From: Rubripirellula sp. | Lineage (GTDB): Bacteria; Planctomycetota; Planctomycetia; Pirellulales; Pirellulaceae | Length of the DNA: 64,000 nt | Assembly: GCA_012270065.1 (NCBI GenBank) | Contig: JAAXJB010000003.1 | Location: forward strand, 346,523 to 410,522 | Reading direction: 5' to 3' | Shown here: piece by piece, positions 19,195-28,262 of the stretch | Numbering within the stretch: position 1 is the stretch's first letter | How the letters are laid out: every line of letters begins with the position of its first letter | Position numbers and translations under genes: made by a program | Notes under the pieces: model-generated | Told to the model about the DNA's origin: nothing | Databases searched by the model: none | The model's input: the letters and a program-made list of their open reading frames with translations, nothing else

Positions 19195-21135
19195 TCAAAA
19201 CCACGGATTACTTCGATACCATTGAATCAAGCCCCGAAACAGCACAAAACCGAGTGGATACTTTCCACATTCAACCTGAGCGACAACAGTAGCTCCATTC
19301 CGCAATTCAACAGCCCGACTGACATTGACAGGGAATGTAGCCGTGACGATCGATTGACCATCCAAGCCCAGATTCGCAACACCAGCGATTTCAGCAATCT
19401 CTCCGTAATAGTCCTGAGTAGGATCAGAACGCAAGCGAAAAGAACAGCGGCATGGTGACTGCCGCTGCTGCTTCATCACGTAGTTGATGTTCTCCTCTGG
19501 AAGATCCAATTCAATCGTCCATCCAGCTGATTCAGAAATCACATCAAGCAGATACTGACCATGGCTAACCGGCCTGGATTCAAGTGACTGTCTCAAATCC
19601 CAACGGTCAACGATTCCATTCATGGGACTCTCGATGGTCAGGCCTGACTGTTGCTTGTCGAGTATCCGCAACTGTTCATGGAGGCCTTCGATTTCTTTCC
19701 GCAGGACCAACTCTTCGGATGCAATTTCTGCTTCACGCTGGCGGTTAGAAACTGCACTACTGCTTGAACGCATGGCAGCAAGGGAAACCAAACGAGTTTC
19801 AGCTGTCGCGAGTTCTCCTTCGACCGTTCGACGCTGCAAATCCAACGTCGGGCTACGCATCTGAACCAGCAAACTACCTGCCTTCACCGCATCTCCGTTT
19901 GACACAGAGATATCTGATACGATTCCTTCTGACGGTGCAAAAAGCCGGTGCTGCTCGGCGGCAACCACACGCCCCGATACAGACAAACGCAATTCCATTG
20001 GCACAAATAGCAGTGCAGCGGCCAAAATGAACAAGGCTGCAACTGACAACAGGAGTTTTTTCCGATTCTCAGGACTGAATAGCAGCGACGCAAGAAATCC
20101 CCAACCTGCATCGGTTCGTTTCAGAGCGTTAACAACAGCATCCTCAAGAGGCGAAAACAGCGTTTGCAGCTTTCGCGGAATCTGTTCATCCTCGCTACCG
20201 GGAGCCTGAAAGCTCTCCACCACAATCGCCGCTGCAGGCTGTTGGCCGTGCCGCGAACCCATCAACCGAATGTGGATCTCGCGAAACCCTGAATGATCAC
20301 AATAACGGGACAATTGACTTGAAATACCCTCGTCAAGCTCCGCAGCACCACCGACCTGGTAATGAAAGGCATCCGATTCCGATAGCACGGTCTCAACCAA
20401 TTGCTCCATCAATCGAACCTGCCTCGCACGACGGACGACTTTTTGGCAGGCAGAAGTTGTCACGACTCGAAAACGATTCCCTCGAGACTGCAACAAACTA
20501 ACACGATCAAGTTGACATGCACTGGCAAGACAGGTCGCTATTGATGAAAACGAATCGCTCAAACCGATACCCTGGTTCAAGTCGCGAATCAACTCATCCC
20601 GGTCAGTCCGCTTGCTCACCCGTTTCTGCAGATTCCCGAGTTCCTCCCGCAATACGACAGGCATGGCAAGATCAAGCAGAACCTCTGCCAACTCGCTGAT
20701 CGGTGCACGCAAACCGAATTCCGGGGCTTCCTCGAAAGAGAAATCAAGCTGCAAATGATGTCCTGGCTGCAGACTCTGACTGGCATTCAAACGCGAGCCA
20801 AATTCACCATCTGACCATTTGCAACGGGATGCAAAATCAATGGGATCATCATTGCCTTGTTCACCAGGATCGCCCGGATTGGAATCACCACCCGCTTCGC
20901 CATTATCCACTGATCCATGCAACAGGATTCCGCTTCGGGCCAACAGAACGAATTCATCACCCTGAACAATCGAGAGTGTGACAGCTGCGGCGCCTGTCGT
21001 CAGTCTTAAGCCCTCAACCAGATCATCGAAGAAGGATGGCGCATCTGGCCGGTTACGAGCGGCTGATTCCACTCGCTCGATCAGGGCTTCCGCATCTCTC
21101 CAGATGCCTTCGTTACGTGGCGTCGGCGTTGGCAT
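19195..21135 (-). CDS. HlyD-family adaptor with large N-terminal sensor-like region
   Basis: About 646 residues from ATG 21135; an upstream in-frame start at 21210 would add 25 residues, so the start is uncertain. The first 350 residues are soluble and resemble two degenerate GAF-like domains, with alternating strands and helices (AVTLSIVQGDEFVLLARSG; CQLDRVSLLQSRGNRFRVV). One membrane segment follows (KLLLSVAALFILAAALLFV). The rest is a lipoyl/HlyD domain split by a coiled coil (HRLFAPSEGIVSDISVSNGD to LTIESPMNGIVDRW) and a beta domain. The topology puts the sensor-like part in the cytosol and the adaptor in the periplasm. This suggests export or envelope assembly gated by a cytosolic signal. 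It is the first gene of the operon, facing the TolC gene across about 200 bases. Confidence 0.75.
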   Translation of the reverse strand: MPTPTPRNEGIWRDAEALIERVESAARNRPDAPSFFDDLVEGLRLTTGAAAVTLSIVQGDEFVLLARSGILLHGSVDNGEAGGDSNPGDPGEQGNDDPIDFASRCKWSDGEFGSRLNASQSLQPGHHLQLDFSFEEAPEFGLRAPISELAEVLLDLAMPVVLREELGNLQKRVSKRTDRDELIRDLNQGIGLSDSFSSIATCLASACQLDRVSLLQSRGNRFRVVTTSACQKVVRRARQVRLMEQLVETVLSESDAFHYQVGGAAELDEGISSQLSRYCDHSGFREIHIRLMGSRHGQQPAAAIVVESFQAPGSEDEQIPRKLQTLFSPLEDAVVNALKRTDAGWGFLASLLFSPENRKKLLLSVAALFILAAALLFVPMELRLSVSGRVVAAEQHRLFAPSEGIVSDISVSNGDAVKAGSLLVQMRSPTLDLQRRTVEGELATAETRLVSLAAMRSSSSAVSNRQREAEIASEELVLRKEIEGLHEQLRILDKQQSGLTIESPMNGIVDRWDLRQSLESRPVSHGQYLLDVISESAGWTIELDLPEENINYVMKQQRQSPCRCSFRLRSDPTQDYYGEIAEIAGVANLGLDGQSIVTATFPVNVSRAVELRNGATVVAQVECGKYPLGFVLFRGLIQWYRSNPWF

Positions 21136-21344
21136 GAAAAACTGGTGACAAATTTGCAAGTGGAAAGGCAACCATCGGGAAAATGATCCACTGGTTGCGA
21201 GCTGCTTCAACGTGGAACACGGCCTGTTTCACAAGGTTGTTAAGAAGTTACCGCATTTCCATCTGTTTTGATTGGACTGTCTGCAACGATTGGTACGAAA
21301 AAATCGATTAGTGGCGTCCCTACGGGCTGCGACAGCAAACACCG

Positions 21345-23225
21345 ATGCGCACCTCTCATAGCAAAGCATGGCTTGAAATCTCGGTGAACCAAATCCCAAC
21401 CCTCCTGAAACTGCGAAAAAAGTGGCAAACCTCCTTTGCCTTACTTGTGGCTTCAGTTGCGCTCTCATCTTTCCCCGGCTGCCGCAGCTACCGCAGCTTA
21501 CCGGAAACGATCGGGAATCGGACGGATCAAATCGACCAATTGATGCGTTGTGTGGATGCCGGTGCCCCGGCTGAGCAGATCACCGAACTTCCCGAGGCCC
21601 CCTACAGCCTCAAGCGGCCAGAGGAGCTCGATGCAGCGACCTACCGGGACATGACGCTTGATGAAGCCATTCGCCTTGCCATTGAAAATGGCGAAGTTCT
21701 GAGGAAACTTGGCGGAATGATTCTGACTGACCCGGAGCGGATCTACACGGAACAGACTTTGCCTCTGCAAGTGACGGATCCTCAGACCGGGATGGAGGCG
21801 GCTCTGTCTGCTTTTGATGCGAATCTCTACGCCTTTGGGAAATGGCAAAACAACGACCGCAGATACAACAACCAGTTCATCAGTGGCGGTGCCAACGCAT
21901 TCAAGCAGGACACCCATGATTACGTTCTGCAACTGTCCAAATATACGGCTACTGGTGCACAACTCGCACTTCGCAGCGTGACCGACTATGACGCCAATAA
22001 CGCCACTGGCAACATAACGGCCAGTGCATGGCAAACCCAGTTCCAGGCCGAGATGCGACAACCTTTGATGCAAGGCGGCGGATTGACCTTCAACCGAATC
22101 GCCGGACCGGGTGCAGTTCCCGGCAATTACAACGGTGTGTTAATTGCCAAAGTCAATAACGATCTGACTGCTGCCGAATTTCGCCAACAATTACGTGACT
22201 ACATCAGTGATGTTATCACCGCCTACTGGGATCTTTACTTTGCCTATCGCTCGCTGGACTCCAAACGTGATGCGTTGAAGCGCAGCCAAGCGACATGGCA
22301 GAGTTTCGATGCTCTCAAAAACAACAATCGCCGAACTGGCACCGACGAGGCAATGGCCAGAGAGCAGTACTACAGATTCAAGTCCGAAGTCAACGACGCC
22401 ATATCCGGCCCCCTCGGTGTTCAGACAATGGAACGGAATCTTCGGTTACTGATCGGCATTCAAATCACAGATGGCATCCTTCTCCGCCCAGCAGACGAAC
22501 CGAATGAAGCCCCACTACTGTTTGACTGGGATTCGATCGCAATTGAAGCCGTGCAACTGCGAAGCGAACTCCAGCAGACGCGTCTTAAAATCAAGAGAAG
22601 CCAGATGGAAGTTCTGGCAGCAAAGAACTTCCTGATGCCAGAGCTTGACCTGGTCTCGACTTATCGAATCCGTGGACTGGGAAAACAACTTGCCGGAGAA
22701 AACAGTGCTTTCCGCGAACTGGGTTCAGGTAACTACCAGGAATACGAAGCCAGTGTCGAATTGCGTATGCCGGTAGGATTCCGACAAGCTCATGCTGCCG
22801 TCCGCAACGCCCAGTTGCAGGTACAACGACAAAGAACACTGCTGCGTGAGCAGGAAAGAAGAATTCTCCGAGACCTGACCAACGACGTGGTGGAGTGTGA
22901 TCGATCCTACGTGCAGATGCAAACAAACATGAATCGTTACTTGGCGGCGACTGATGCACTCAAGGGTATGGAAACTAATCGTGGCAATGGGTTGCCTATC
23001 AGTCTGGAACAGTTGCTTGACGCACAACGCCGTGCGAGTGAAGCACAAACCAAGTATTACCTCTCACTGTCACAGTATGCGATTTCGACAAAGAACGTAC
23101 AGTACCAGCAGGGTACTCTACTCAATGCGATCCGCCTGATGGTGATTGACGAGCAACCCGAACCTGTGTCGCTAAAAGACATCATGACAGACGCCGATTC
23201 ATCCATGACGGCTTCGAATCCATGA
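21345..23225 (+). CDS. TolC-family outer-membrane efflux lipoprotein
   Basis: A 626-residue outer-membrane factor. A hydrophobic stretch ends in a lipobox-like SFPGC, so it is probably lipidated. The N-terminal region before it is long (about 45 residues), and a GTG at 21384 could be the true start. Two TolC halves are seen: TLDEAIRLAIENGEVLRKL through DVITAYWDLYFAYRSLDSK, and the second from residue about 390 (IAIEAVQLRSELQQTRLKIKR) ending in a long helix with SLEQLLDAQRRASEAQTKYY. It is divergently transcribed from the HlyD/M50 operon, so it very likely supplies the outer-membrane channel of that system. Confidence 0.85.
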   Translation: MRTSHSKAWLEISVNQIPTLLKLRKKWQTSFALLVASVALSSFPGCRSYRSLPETIGNRTDQIDQLMRCVDAGAPAEQITELPEAPYSLKRPEELDAATYRDMTLDEAIRLAIENGEVLRKLGGMILTDPERIYTEQTLPLQVTDPQTGMEAALSAFDANLYAFGKWQNNDRRYNNQFISGGANAFKQDTHDYVLQLSKYTATGAQLALRSVTDYDANNATGNITASAWQTQFQAEMRQPLMQGGGLTFNRIAGPGAVPGNYNGVLIAKVNNDLTAAEFRQQLRDYISDVITAYWDLYFAYRSLDSKRDALKRSQATWQSFDALKNNNRRTGTDEAMAREQYYRFKSEVNDAISGPLGVQTMERNLRLLIGIQITDGILLRPADEPNEAPLLFDWDSIAIEAVQLRSELQQTRLKIKRSQMEVLAAKNFLMPELDLVSTYRIRGLGKQLAGENSAFRELGSGNYQEYEASVELRMPVGFRQAHAAVRNAQLQVQRQRTLLREQERRILRDLTNDVVECDRSYVQMQTNMNRYLAATDALKGMETNRGNGLPISLEQLLDAQRRASEAQTKYYLSLSQYAISTKNVQYQQGTLLNAIRLMVIDEQPEPVSLKDIMTDADSSMTASNP

Positions 23226-23450
23226 GGTGACTTTAACGAAAGAGTGACTGCCAGTGGAGTTCGCTGATTGAATGCATTGGAACGCCACGGGTTCTCGGGG
23301 GAACACCAGAAACTGACAAGCAGGAGAGTGTTTCACCCGACCATTCTTCGGCTAGATTCATCGTTTTCTGATGCCATGATCAAGTCACTTGCCTGGCGTC
23401 TAAACTGAACCATTCCAATCGCTCGCAATCACGGTCATTTTGAGAAGTCC

Positions 23451-24152
23451 ATGACACCCGAAATCCTCTTCCAGCGATGTCAGGATCTTATCGGTTCAGA
23501 AGCTGAAGAAGTTGAACAGTTGGACGGCGACTCGCTGATTGGTTTTTTTCAGTCATTCCGGCCGGACGGGGCGGCGGTGAACGGCCTTTTTGACGGCATC
23601 TCCTGCGCCACAGACTTACACCATCGCTTGCAGAACCTTTACACGGCCGCAGGTGATGATCGTCGCCCCCAAGGTGGTCGTGATGCCTACTTTGTCATCC
23701 GCAAACCTGAACCACTTGATCCCGCTTTGGCAGAGGAACTGGCTTGTCGTTGGCTGGAAGGAATCTGTGAACTTGCTGAGTCGGTGAGCGAGCCACTGCT
23801 TGGCCAGATATTGCAGCCGACACCCAAGGTGCGAGTTCTTGAAGGCATACCGCCGAAGCACCCGAAGAACGAGTCAGAAAAATCTCAGCTGCTGATTGCA
23901 ATCCAGAAAAACTCGGCTGAACTTGTTGAGAAGATCGATGCAGGACCCTTGGTTCCTCTATTACGGCCTGCATACTATTTCATCGCTTGCGATGCCATGC
24001 TCCGAGACTACCTGATGTGGCCGTTTTATGCTGAGGAGACTGGGCTTACTGACCCGCTGGAGGCCTACTTCGAGTTATGGCGGCACGGTGTGAAATACCG
24101 GATCTTCGGGGAAACTCAAATTGATTTGTACCTTCCCTGGCAATTGGACTGA
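23451..24152 (+). CDS. Conserved-looking protein of unknown function
   Basis: A 233-residue soluble acidic protein that I do not recognise. It has no signal peptide, membrane segment or cofactor motif. Composition and base usage match the neighbours and the reading frame is clean, so it is very probably a real gene. Residues 160-233 are rich in aromatic residues (PLLRPAYYFIACDAMLRDYLMWPFY), suggesting a folded helical domain. It sits alone between the TolC and sulfatase genes, 62 bases before the latter, with no evident partner. Confidence 0.65.
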   Translation: MTPEILFQRCQDLIGSEAEEVEQLDGDSLIGFFQSFRPDGAAVNGLFDGISCATDLHHRLQNLYTAAGDDRRPQGGRDAYFVIRKPEPLDPALAEELACRWLEGICELAESVSEPLLGQILQPTPKVRVLEGIPPKHPKNESEKSQLLIAIQKNSAELVEKIDAGPLVPLLRPAYYFIACDAMLRDYLMWPFYAEETGLTDPLEAYFELWRHGVKYRIFGETQIDLYLPWQLD

Positions 24153-24213
24153 TCGGTGATGCTAAACTTGGGAGTTCACATCCATCGGTCTTCTTTACAA
24201 TCCAGAGCATTCG

Positions 24214-25638
24214 ATGTCGCGAATCTTTGTTCTCCTGAACCTTGCCATTTGTTCCCTCTTCCTTGCCGATCCCTGCAAGGCCGAGAACGAGCGTCCCAAT
24301 ATTGTTTTCATTTTTGCTGACGATCAGTGTTTCGAAACAATTCACGCGTTGGGAAACCCAGAGATACAGACGCCAAATCTGGACGAACTGGCGCGAACAG
24401 GCACCACTTTTTCACACGCTTTCAACATGGGATCGTGGAGTGGAGCTGTCTGCGTAGCAAGTCGCACCATGTTGAACACGGGCAGATTTGTCTGGAATGC
24501 AAATGCTGTCCACTCAAAATCCGAACAGGAGCGGCAAGCAGGACGTTGGTGGAGTGAGTACATGAAGAGTGCCGGATACCGGACTTACATGACTGGTAAA
24601 TGGCACTGTAAGGCGAACGCTGAAAAAGCGTTTGATGTTGTCCGTGACATCCGTCCCGGAATGCCGAAAGCGAGTCCGGCCGGCTACAACCGACCCGCAG
24701 CCGATGGTACTGACCCGTGGTCACCATCTGACCCACGCTTCGGTGGATTCTGGGAAGGTGGCACACACTGGAGCGAAGTGATAGCCAATCATGCGGAAGA
24801 CTTCATGTCGGAGGCAGCAAAAGACGATGATCCGTTCTTCATGTATCTCGCTTTCAACGCCCCACACGATCCGCGACAGTCCCCGGCCGAATATGTTGCC
24901 CGATATCCCGCCGATTCCATTCTCATTCCGGACAACTTCCAACAGCGATACCCTTATGCAAATGACATTGGATGTGGACCAAACTTGCGTGATGAACGCA
25001 TCGCTGCATTCCCCAGAAACCATGAATCCATTCAGGTCCATCGGCAGGAATACTACGCGATCATCACACACATGGACGAGATGATCGGTCGAATCCTGAA
25101 AGCATTGAAAGCGACCGGCAAAGCAGACAACACATGGATTTTCTTCACCGCTGATCATGGACTGGCTGTTGGACAACATGGCCTGCTCGGGAAGCAGAAC
25201 ATGTACGATCACAGTGTCCGTGTTCCTTTCATTGTTGTCGGACCGAAGGTTGCCAAGAATCACGTCATCCAGGAAGCAATCTACCTGCAGGATGTGATGC
25301 CTACCGCACTCGAATTGGCTGGCGTAAGCAAACCAAAGCATGTTGAATTCAGCAGCCTTATCCCTCTTCTCAAGGGTGAGCCAAGCCGTTACCAAAGCAT
25401 CTACGGCTGTTATCTTAAAAAACAACGAAGCATCCGGACGACAAACTACAAACTGATTGCTTATCCGGATGCAAATGTATTGCGGCTATACGATATGCAG
25501 AAAGATCCCTCTGAAAAGCATGATCTTGCTGGGGATGCCAGCATGAAATCCATCGTCAGCGAATTGTTCAGCCGCCTCATTGCCTTACAAGAAAAAATGA
25601 ACGACGATTTGGACCTGCGGGCGATGGCACCCCAATGA
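24214..25638 (+). CDS. Secreted formylglycine-dependent sulfatase
   Basis: A 474-residue exported arylsulfatase-type enzyme that hydrolyses sulfate esters, in planctomycetes often from algal polysaccharides. A signal peptide (RIFVLLNLAICSLFLADP) precedes RPNIVFIFADDQ, where D-D are calcium ligands. The maturation motif is VCVASRTMLNTGR: the Cys is converted to formylglycine, and the motif is C-x-A-x-R instead of the usual C-x-P-x-R. Later landmarks are TGKWHCK, FFTADHGLAVGQHGLLGKQNMYD and SVRVPFIVVGP, all family hallmarks. No sulfatase-maturating enzyme is in the window. The specific substrate cannot be told from sequence. Confidence 0.9.
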   Translation: MSRIFVLLNLAICSLFLADPCKAENERPNIVFIFADDQCFETIHALGNPEIQTPNLDELARTGTTFSHAFNMGSWSGAVCVASRTMLNTGRFVWNANAVHSKSEQERQAGRWWSEYMKSAGYRTYMTGKWHCKANAEKAFDVVRDIRPGMPKASPAGYNRPAADGTDPWSPSDPRFGGFWEGGTHWSEVIANHAEDFMSEAAKDDDPFFMYLAFNAPHDPRQSPAEYVARYPADSILIPDNFQQRYPYANDIGCGPNLRDERIAAFPRNHESIQVHRQEYYAIITHMDEMIGRILKALKATGKADNTWIFFTADHGLAVGQHGLLGKQNMYDHSVRVPFIVVGPKVAKNHVIQEAIYLQDVMPTALELAGVSKPKHVEFSSLIPLLKGEPSRYQSIYGCYLKKQRSIRTTNYKLIAYPDANVLRLYDMQKDPSEKHDLAGDASMKSIVSELFSRLIALQEKMNDDLDLRAMAPQ

Positions 25639-25783
25639 CATGCACTCCGCCAGGATCGACGGACATTGCATTTGCAACCGGCGCTGACTGGCCAGATCTG
25701 CAAGTTGTTTGGGAACGTACCGGCCGATATCAGAAATGTCTCGTCCAAGACGTGATCAGAGTTACTACCATTGATGACCCTCC

Positions 25784-26944
25784 ATGCAGCCATTTGATAT
25801 CCAAAGTCGGACCCGTTTCATTTTTGGCGAAGGTTCGATTTCCATGCTCGGCGAACTCGCCTCTCAATACAATCCCCGCTGTGTGCTGGTTGTGAGTGAT
25901 CGTGGAATCATGGAAGCCGGACACGATGCAGCTGCGCTTGATTCGCTACGGAAAGCAGGGCTGGAAGTAGCATCTTTTCACGACTTCACTGAAAATCCCA
26001 CGTCAGCGATGGTCGACGCCGGAGTCCGCAAGGCACGCGAAGTCAAACCTGACCTGTTGGTAGGCCTTGGGGGCGGTAGCAGTATGGACTGCTGCAAGGG
26101 CATCAACTTTGTCTATTCGTGCGGTGGAACCATTCACGACTATCACGGTGTTGGCAAAGCAACATGTGAAATGCTCCCGATGATTGCGATTCCCACCACC
26201 GCCGGCACTGGCAGTGAGGCGCAGTCCTTTGCCCTGATCAGCGATGCCGAAACACACACAAAAATGGCTTGCGGAGATCCACGTGCAGCCTGCCGCGTGG
26301 CGATTCTTGATCCCAATCTGACACTGACACAACCGCCGGCAGTATCAGCGCTCACCGGCATCGACGCCATCTCACACGCAGTCGAAACTTATGTCACCAA
26401 ACGACGGAATGTGATTTCAACCACCTACAGCAGGCGCGCGTTTGGAATGCTGGCGAAAGGGTTCTCACGGGTCCTTGAACACCCGGAAGATCTGGAAGCC
26501 CGAAGTTGCATGCAGATTGGCTCCTGCCTTGCGGGCATGGCGATCGAAACCTCCATGCTGGGCGCGGCACACGCAACCGCCAATCCATTGACCGCACACC
26601 ACGGTATCACCCATGGTCAGGCTGTCGGATTGATGCTTCCCGCGGTCGTTCGGATGAACGGGGAACAGCACGCCCCTTGGTATGCCGAACTTTTACGGGA
26701 AGTCGATCCACTCGTACCCACCGAGGAAGCACCAATGCGCCTCGCCGAATTGCTCACAAAGTGGCTTCAGGAAGCCAATTTAGCCACCTCTCTGGCTGAA
26801 CTATCAATACCACCAGAGGGGATCGATCAGTTCACCGAGGATGCACTGAAACAATGGACTGGTACTTTCAACCCGATTCCACTCGATCGACAACGCATCA
26901 AGGCTCTTTATCGTTCAGTTGCCGGAGCAGAAACTGGGGTCTGA
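25784..26944 (+). CDS. Iron-containing alcohol dehydrogenase
   Basis: A 386-residue cytosolic group III dehydrogenase that interconverts alcohols and aldehydes using NAD(P)H. The nucleotide-binding GLGGGSSMDCCKGINF and IAIPTTAGTGSE are intact. The metal ligands fit the family: Asp and His in GIDAISHAVETYV, and two further His in the segment from ANPLTAHHGITHGQAVG. Length is typical. It begins 146 bases after the sulfatase gene on the same strand, but a functional link is not obvious. The specificity (butanol, 1,3-propanediol, lactaldehyde or other) is not determinable here. Confidence 0.9.
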   Translation: MQPFDIQSRTRFIFGEGSISMLGELASQYNPRCVLVVSDRGIMEAGHDAAALDSLRKAGLEVASFHDFTENPTSAMVDAGVRKAREVKPDLLVGLGGGSSMDCCKGINFVYSCGGTIHDYHGVGKATCEMLPMIAIPTTAGTGSEAQSFALISDAETHTKMACGDPRAACRVAILDPNLTLTQPPAVSALTGIDAISHAVETYVTKRRNVISTTYSRRAFGMLAKGFSRVLEHPEDLEARSCMQIGSCLAGMAIETSMLGAAHATANPLTAHHGITHGQAVGLMLPAVVRMNGEQHAPWYAELLREVDPLVPTEEAPMRLAELLTKWLQEANLATSLAELSIPPEGIDQFTEDALKQWTGTFNPIPLDRQRIKALYRSVAGAETGV

Positions 26945-27059
26945 TTTTGAGGTCTGCCAGACAAATTTGCGATTCTGGCCAGCCTCAGCAACAATAGGGG
27001 GGGGCAGGAGGTCCCAAGCTTTTCTTTATTTTTCCTCTCGAATCAGGTGTAGGTGCATC

Positions 27060-27947
27060 ATGTCTTCTGCCACCGAAGGGACCTCACAGCCTGTCGACCC
27101 GACAACACAACCCGTCCATGGTGAGGGTGGCCGTTGGCGACAGGTTCGTTTTGAGGAACTCAGCAATACGCCGCTTACCGAACCAGTCGCGAAACCCCAA
27201 GCGGAATCGCAAGTTTCTTCCGAACACATTGAAAGCAAGCCACCCAAACTTCGTCTCGAACGTCGACAGCATCTGGAGCATCATTTAAAGAAGAGCCCCA
27301 CTGATCTTGATGGCTACATGGAACTGGGGCGTATTTATCGTGCTGATGATCGACCGCTGGAAGCGAAACGTATTTTCGAACAGGCGAGACAGATCTTCCC
27401 AGACGACCAGGAATTGCTTTGGGAGTACGAAGAAGCCGTCTTGGCCCGCTCCTTGCAACAATACCGTGAAGTCAACGAACTTGCTTCACGACTGGATACT
27501 CTTGAAACAGACCGCGAACTCAAACGAAGTCAGAGTGATTGGGCTCGACGTCGCATTGAGGTATGCAGGGCAAGGCTGTCACGTGACCCGAGCCTTCACC
27601 AGTTGCATGTAGTAATGGCAGAGGCCATGTATGATGCAGAGATGTACGAAGATGCGATCAACACGCTTGACATGATCATCAATCGAGATGAGCTTTCGGC
27701 AGTAGCATTCCTGATCAAGGGACGGTGTCTGATTGCATCAGGAAATCAGCTTCAGGCGATGGTTGCCCTGCGTGCAGTAGCTTTTCGAAGAGCTGTTGTT
27801 GCGCCCTTGAAAACACGCATCATTGCATTGCAACTCCTGTGTGAAACGGCGGAAAAAATTGGCGTTGGCCTTACTCTTGCAAAATACAGGCAGCACCTTT
27901 CAGAAGCGGAACAGGAACTGGCGAATCTTGCGACCGCCCAGAAGTAA
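27060..27947 (+). CDS. TPR-containing protein of unknown function
   Basis: About 295 residues from ATG 27060. A longer frame opens at 26919 inside the dehydrogenase gene but adds 47 residues of unlikely composition. The first 70 residues are low-complexity and probably disordered. Tetratricopeptide-like helix pairs follow (DGYMELGRIYRADDRPLEAKRI; LHVVMAEAMYDAEMYEDAINTLD; AVAFLIKGRCLIASGNQLQAMVAL). No signal peptide is seen. It is 41 bases upstream of the WXG100-like gene on the same strand, so it may act as a chaperone or scaffold for it. That role is inferred. Confidence 0.7.
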   Translation: MSSATEGTSQPVDPTTQPVHGEGGRWRQVRFEELSNTPLTEPVAKPQAESQVSSEHIESKPPKLRLERRQHLEHHLKKSPTDLDGYMELGRIYRADDRPLEAKRIFEQARQIFPDDQELLWEYEEAVLARSLQQYREVNELASRLDTLETDRELKRSQSDWARRRIEVCRARLSRDPSLHQLHVVMAEAMYDAEMYEDAINTLDMIINRDELSAVAFLIKGRCLIASGNQLQAMVALRAVAFRRAVVAPLKTRIIALQLLCETAEKIGVGLTLAKYRQHLSEAEQELANLATAQK

Positions 27948-27988
27948 TTCCGCAATCACTTCCAATCCAACCATTCAGCAGACAAGCC

Positions 27989-28258
27989 ATGAACCAAGCC
28001 ATCGTCGACCCGGAACAATTGCGGCAATTTGCAGCACATCTCCATCGCTTCTCAGAAGAGATCAAGAATCTGTCCAGCAATTTGTCTGGACACATGAATC
28101 AGTTGGAACAGACCTGGCGTGACGAACAACAGCGGAAGTTCACGGATGAATTCAACTCACAAATGCAACAGATGGGGCGTCTGATAAAAGCGAGCGAAGA
28201 ACACGTTCCCTACCTACTTCGCAAAGCCGAACAAATCGACGCTTATCTGGGACGCTGA
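27989..28258 (+). CDS. WXG100-like small helical protein
   Basis: An 89-residue protein with the size and helix-turn-helix pattern of WXG100/ESAT-6-type proteins. It has an N-terminal helix DPEQLRQFAAHLHRFSEEI, a central turn holding the single Trp in EQTWRDEQQRKF, then a second long helix ending in LRKAEQIDAYLGR. The third position of W-x-G is Asp rather than Gly. The following D-E-x2-R-K-F pattern matches WXG100 relatives in which an aromatic follows the turn. WXG100 proteins are usually substrates of type VII secretion, but no FtsK/EccC-type ATPase gene is present in the window. The next gene starts 4 bases downstream. Confidence 0.7.
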   Translation: MNQAIVDPEQLRQFAAHLHRFSEEIKNLSSNLSGHMNQLEQTWRDEQQRKFTDEFNSQMQQMGRLIKASEEHVPYLLRKAEQIDAYLGR

Positions 28259-28262
28259 CCCC

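Noticed and set aside
24721-25425. 234-codon minus-strand open frame
   Set aside because: It is antisense to the sulfatase gene and has low-complexity, non-conserved-looking content.
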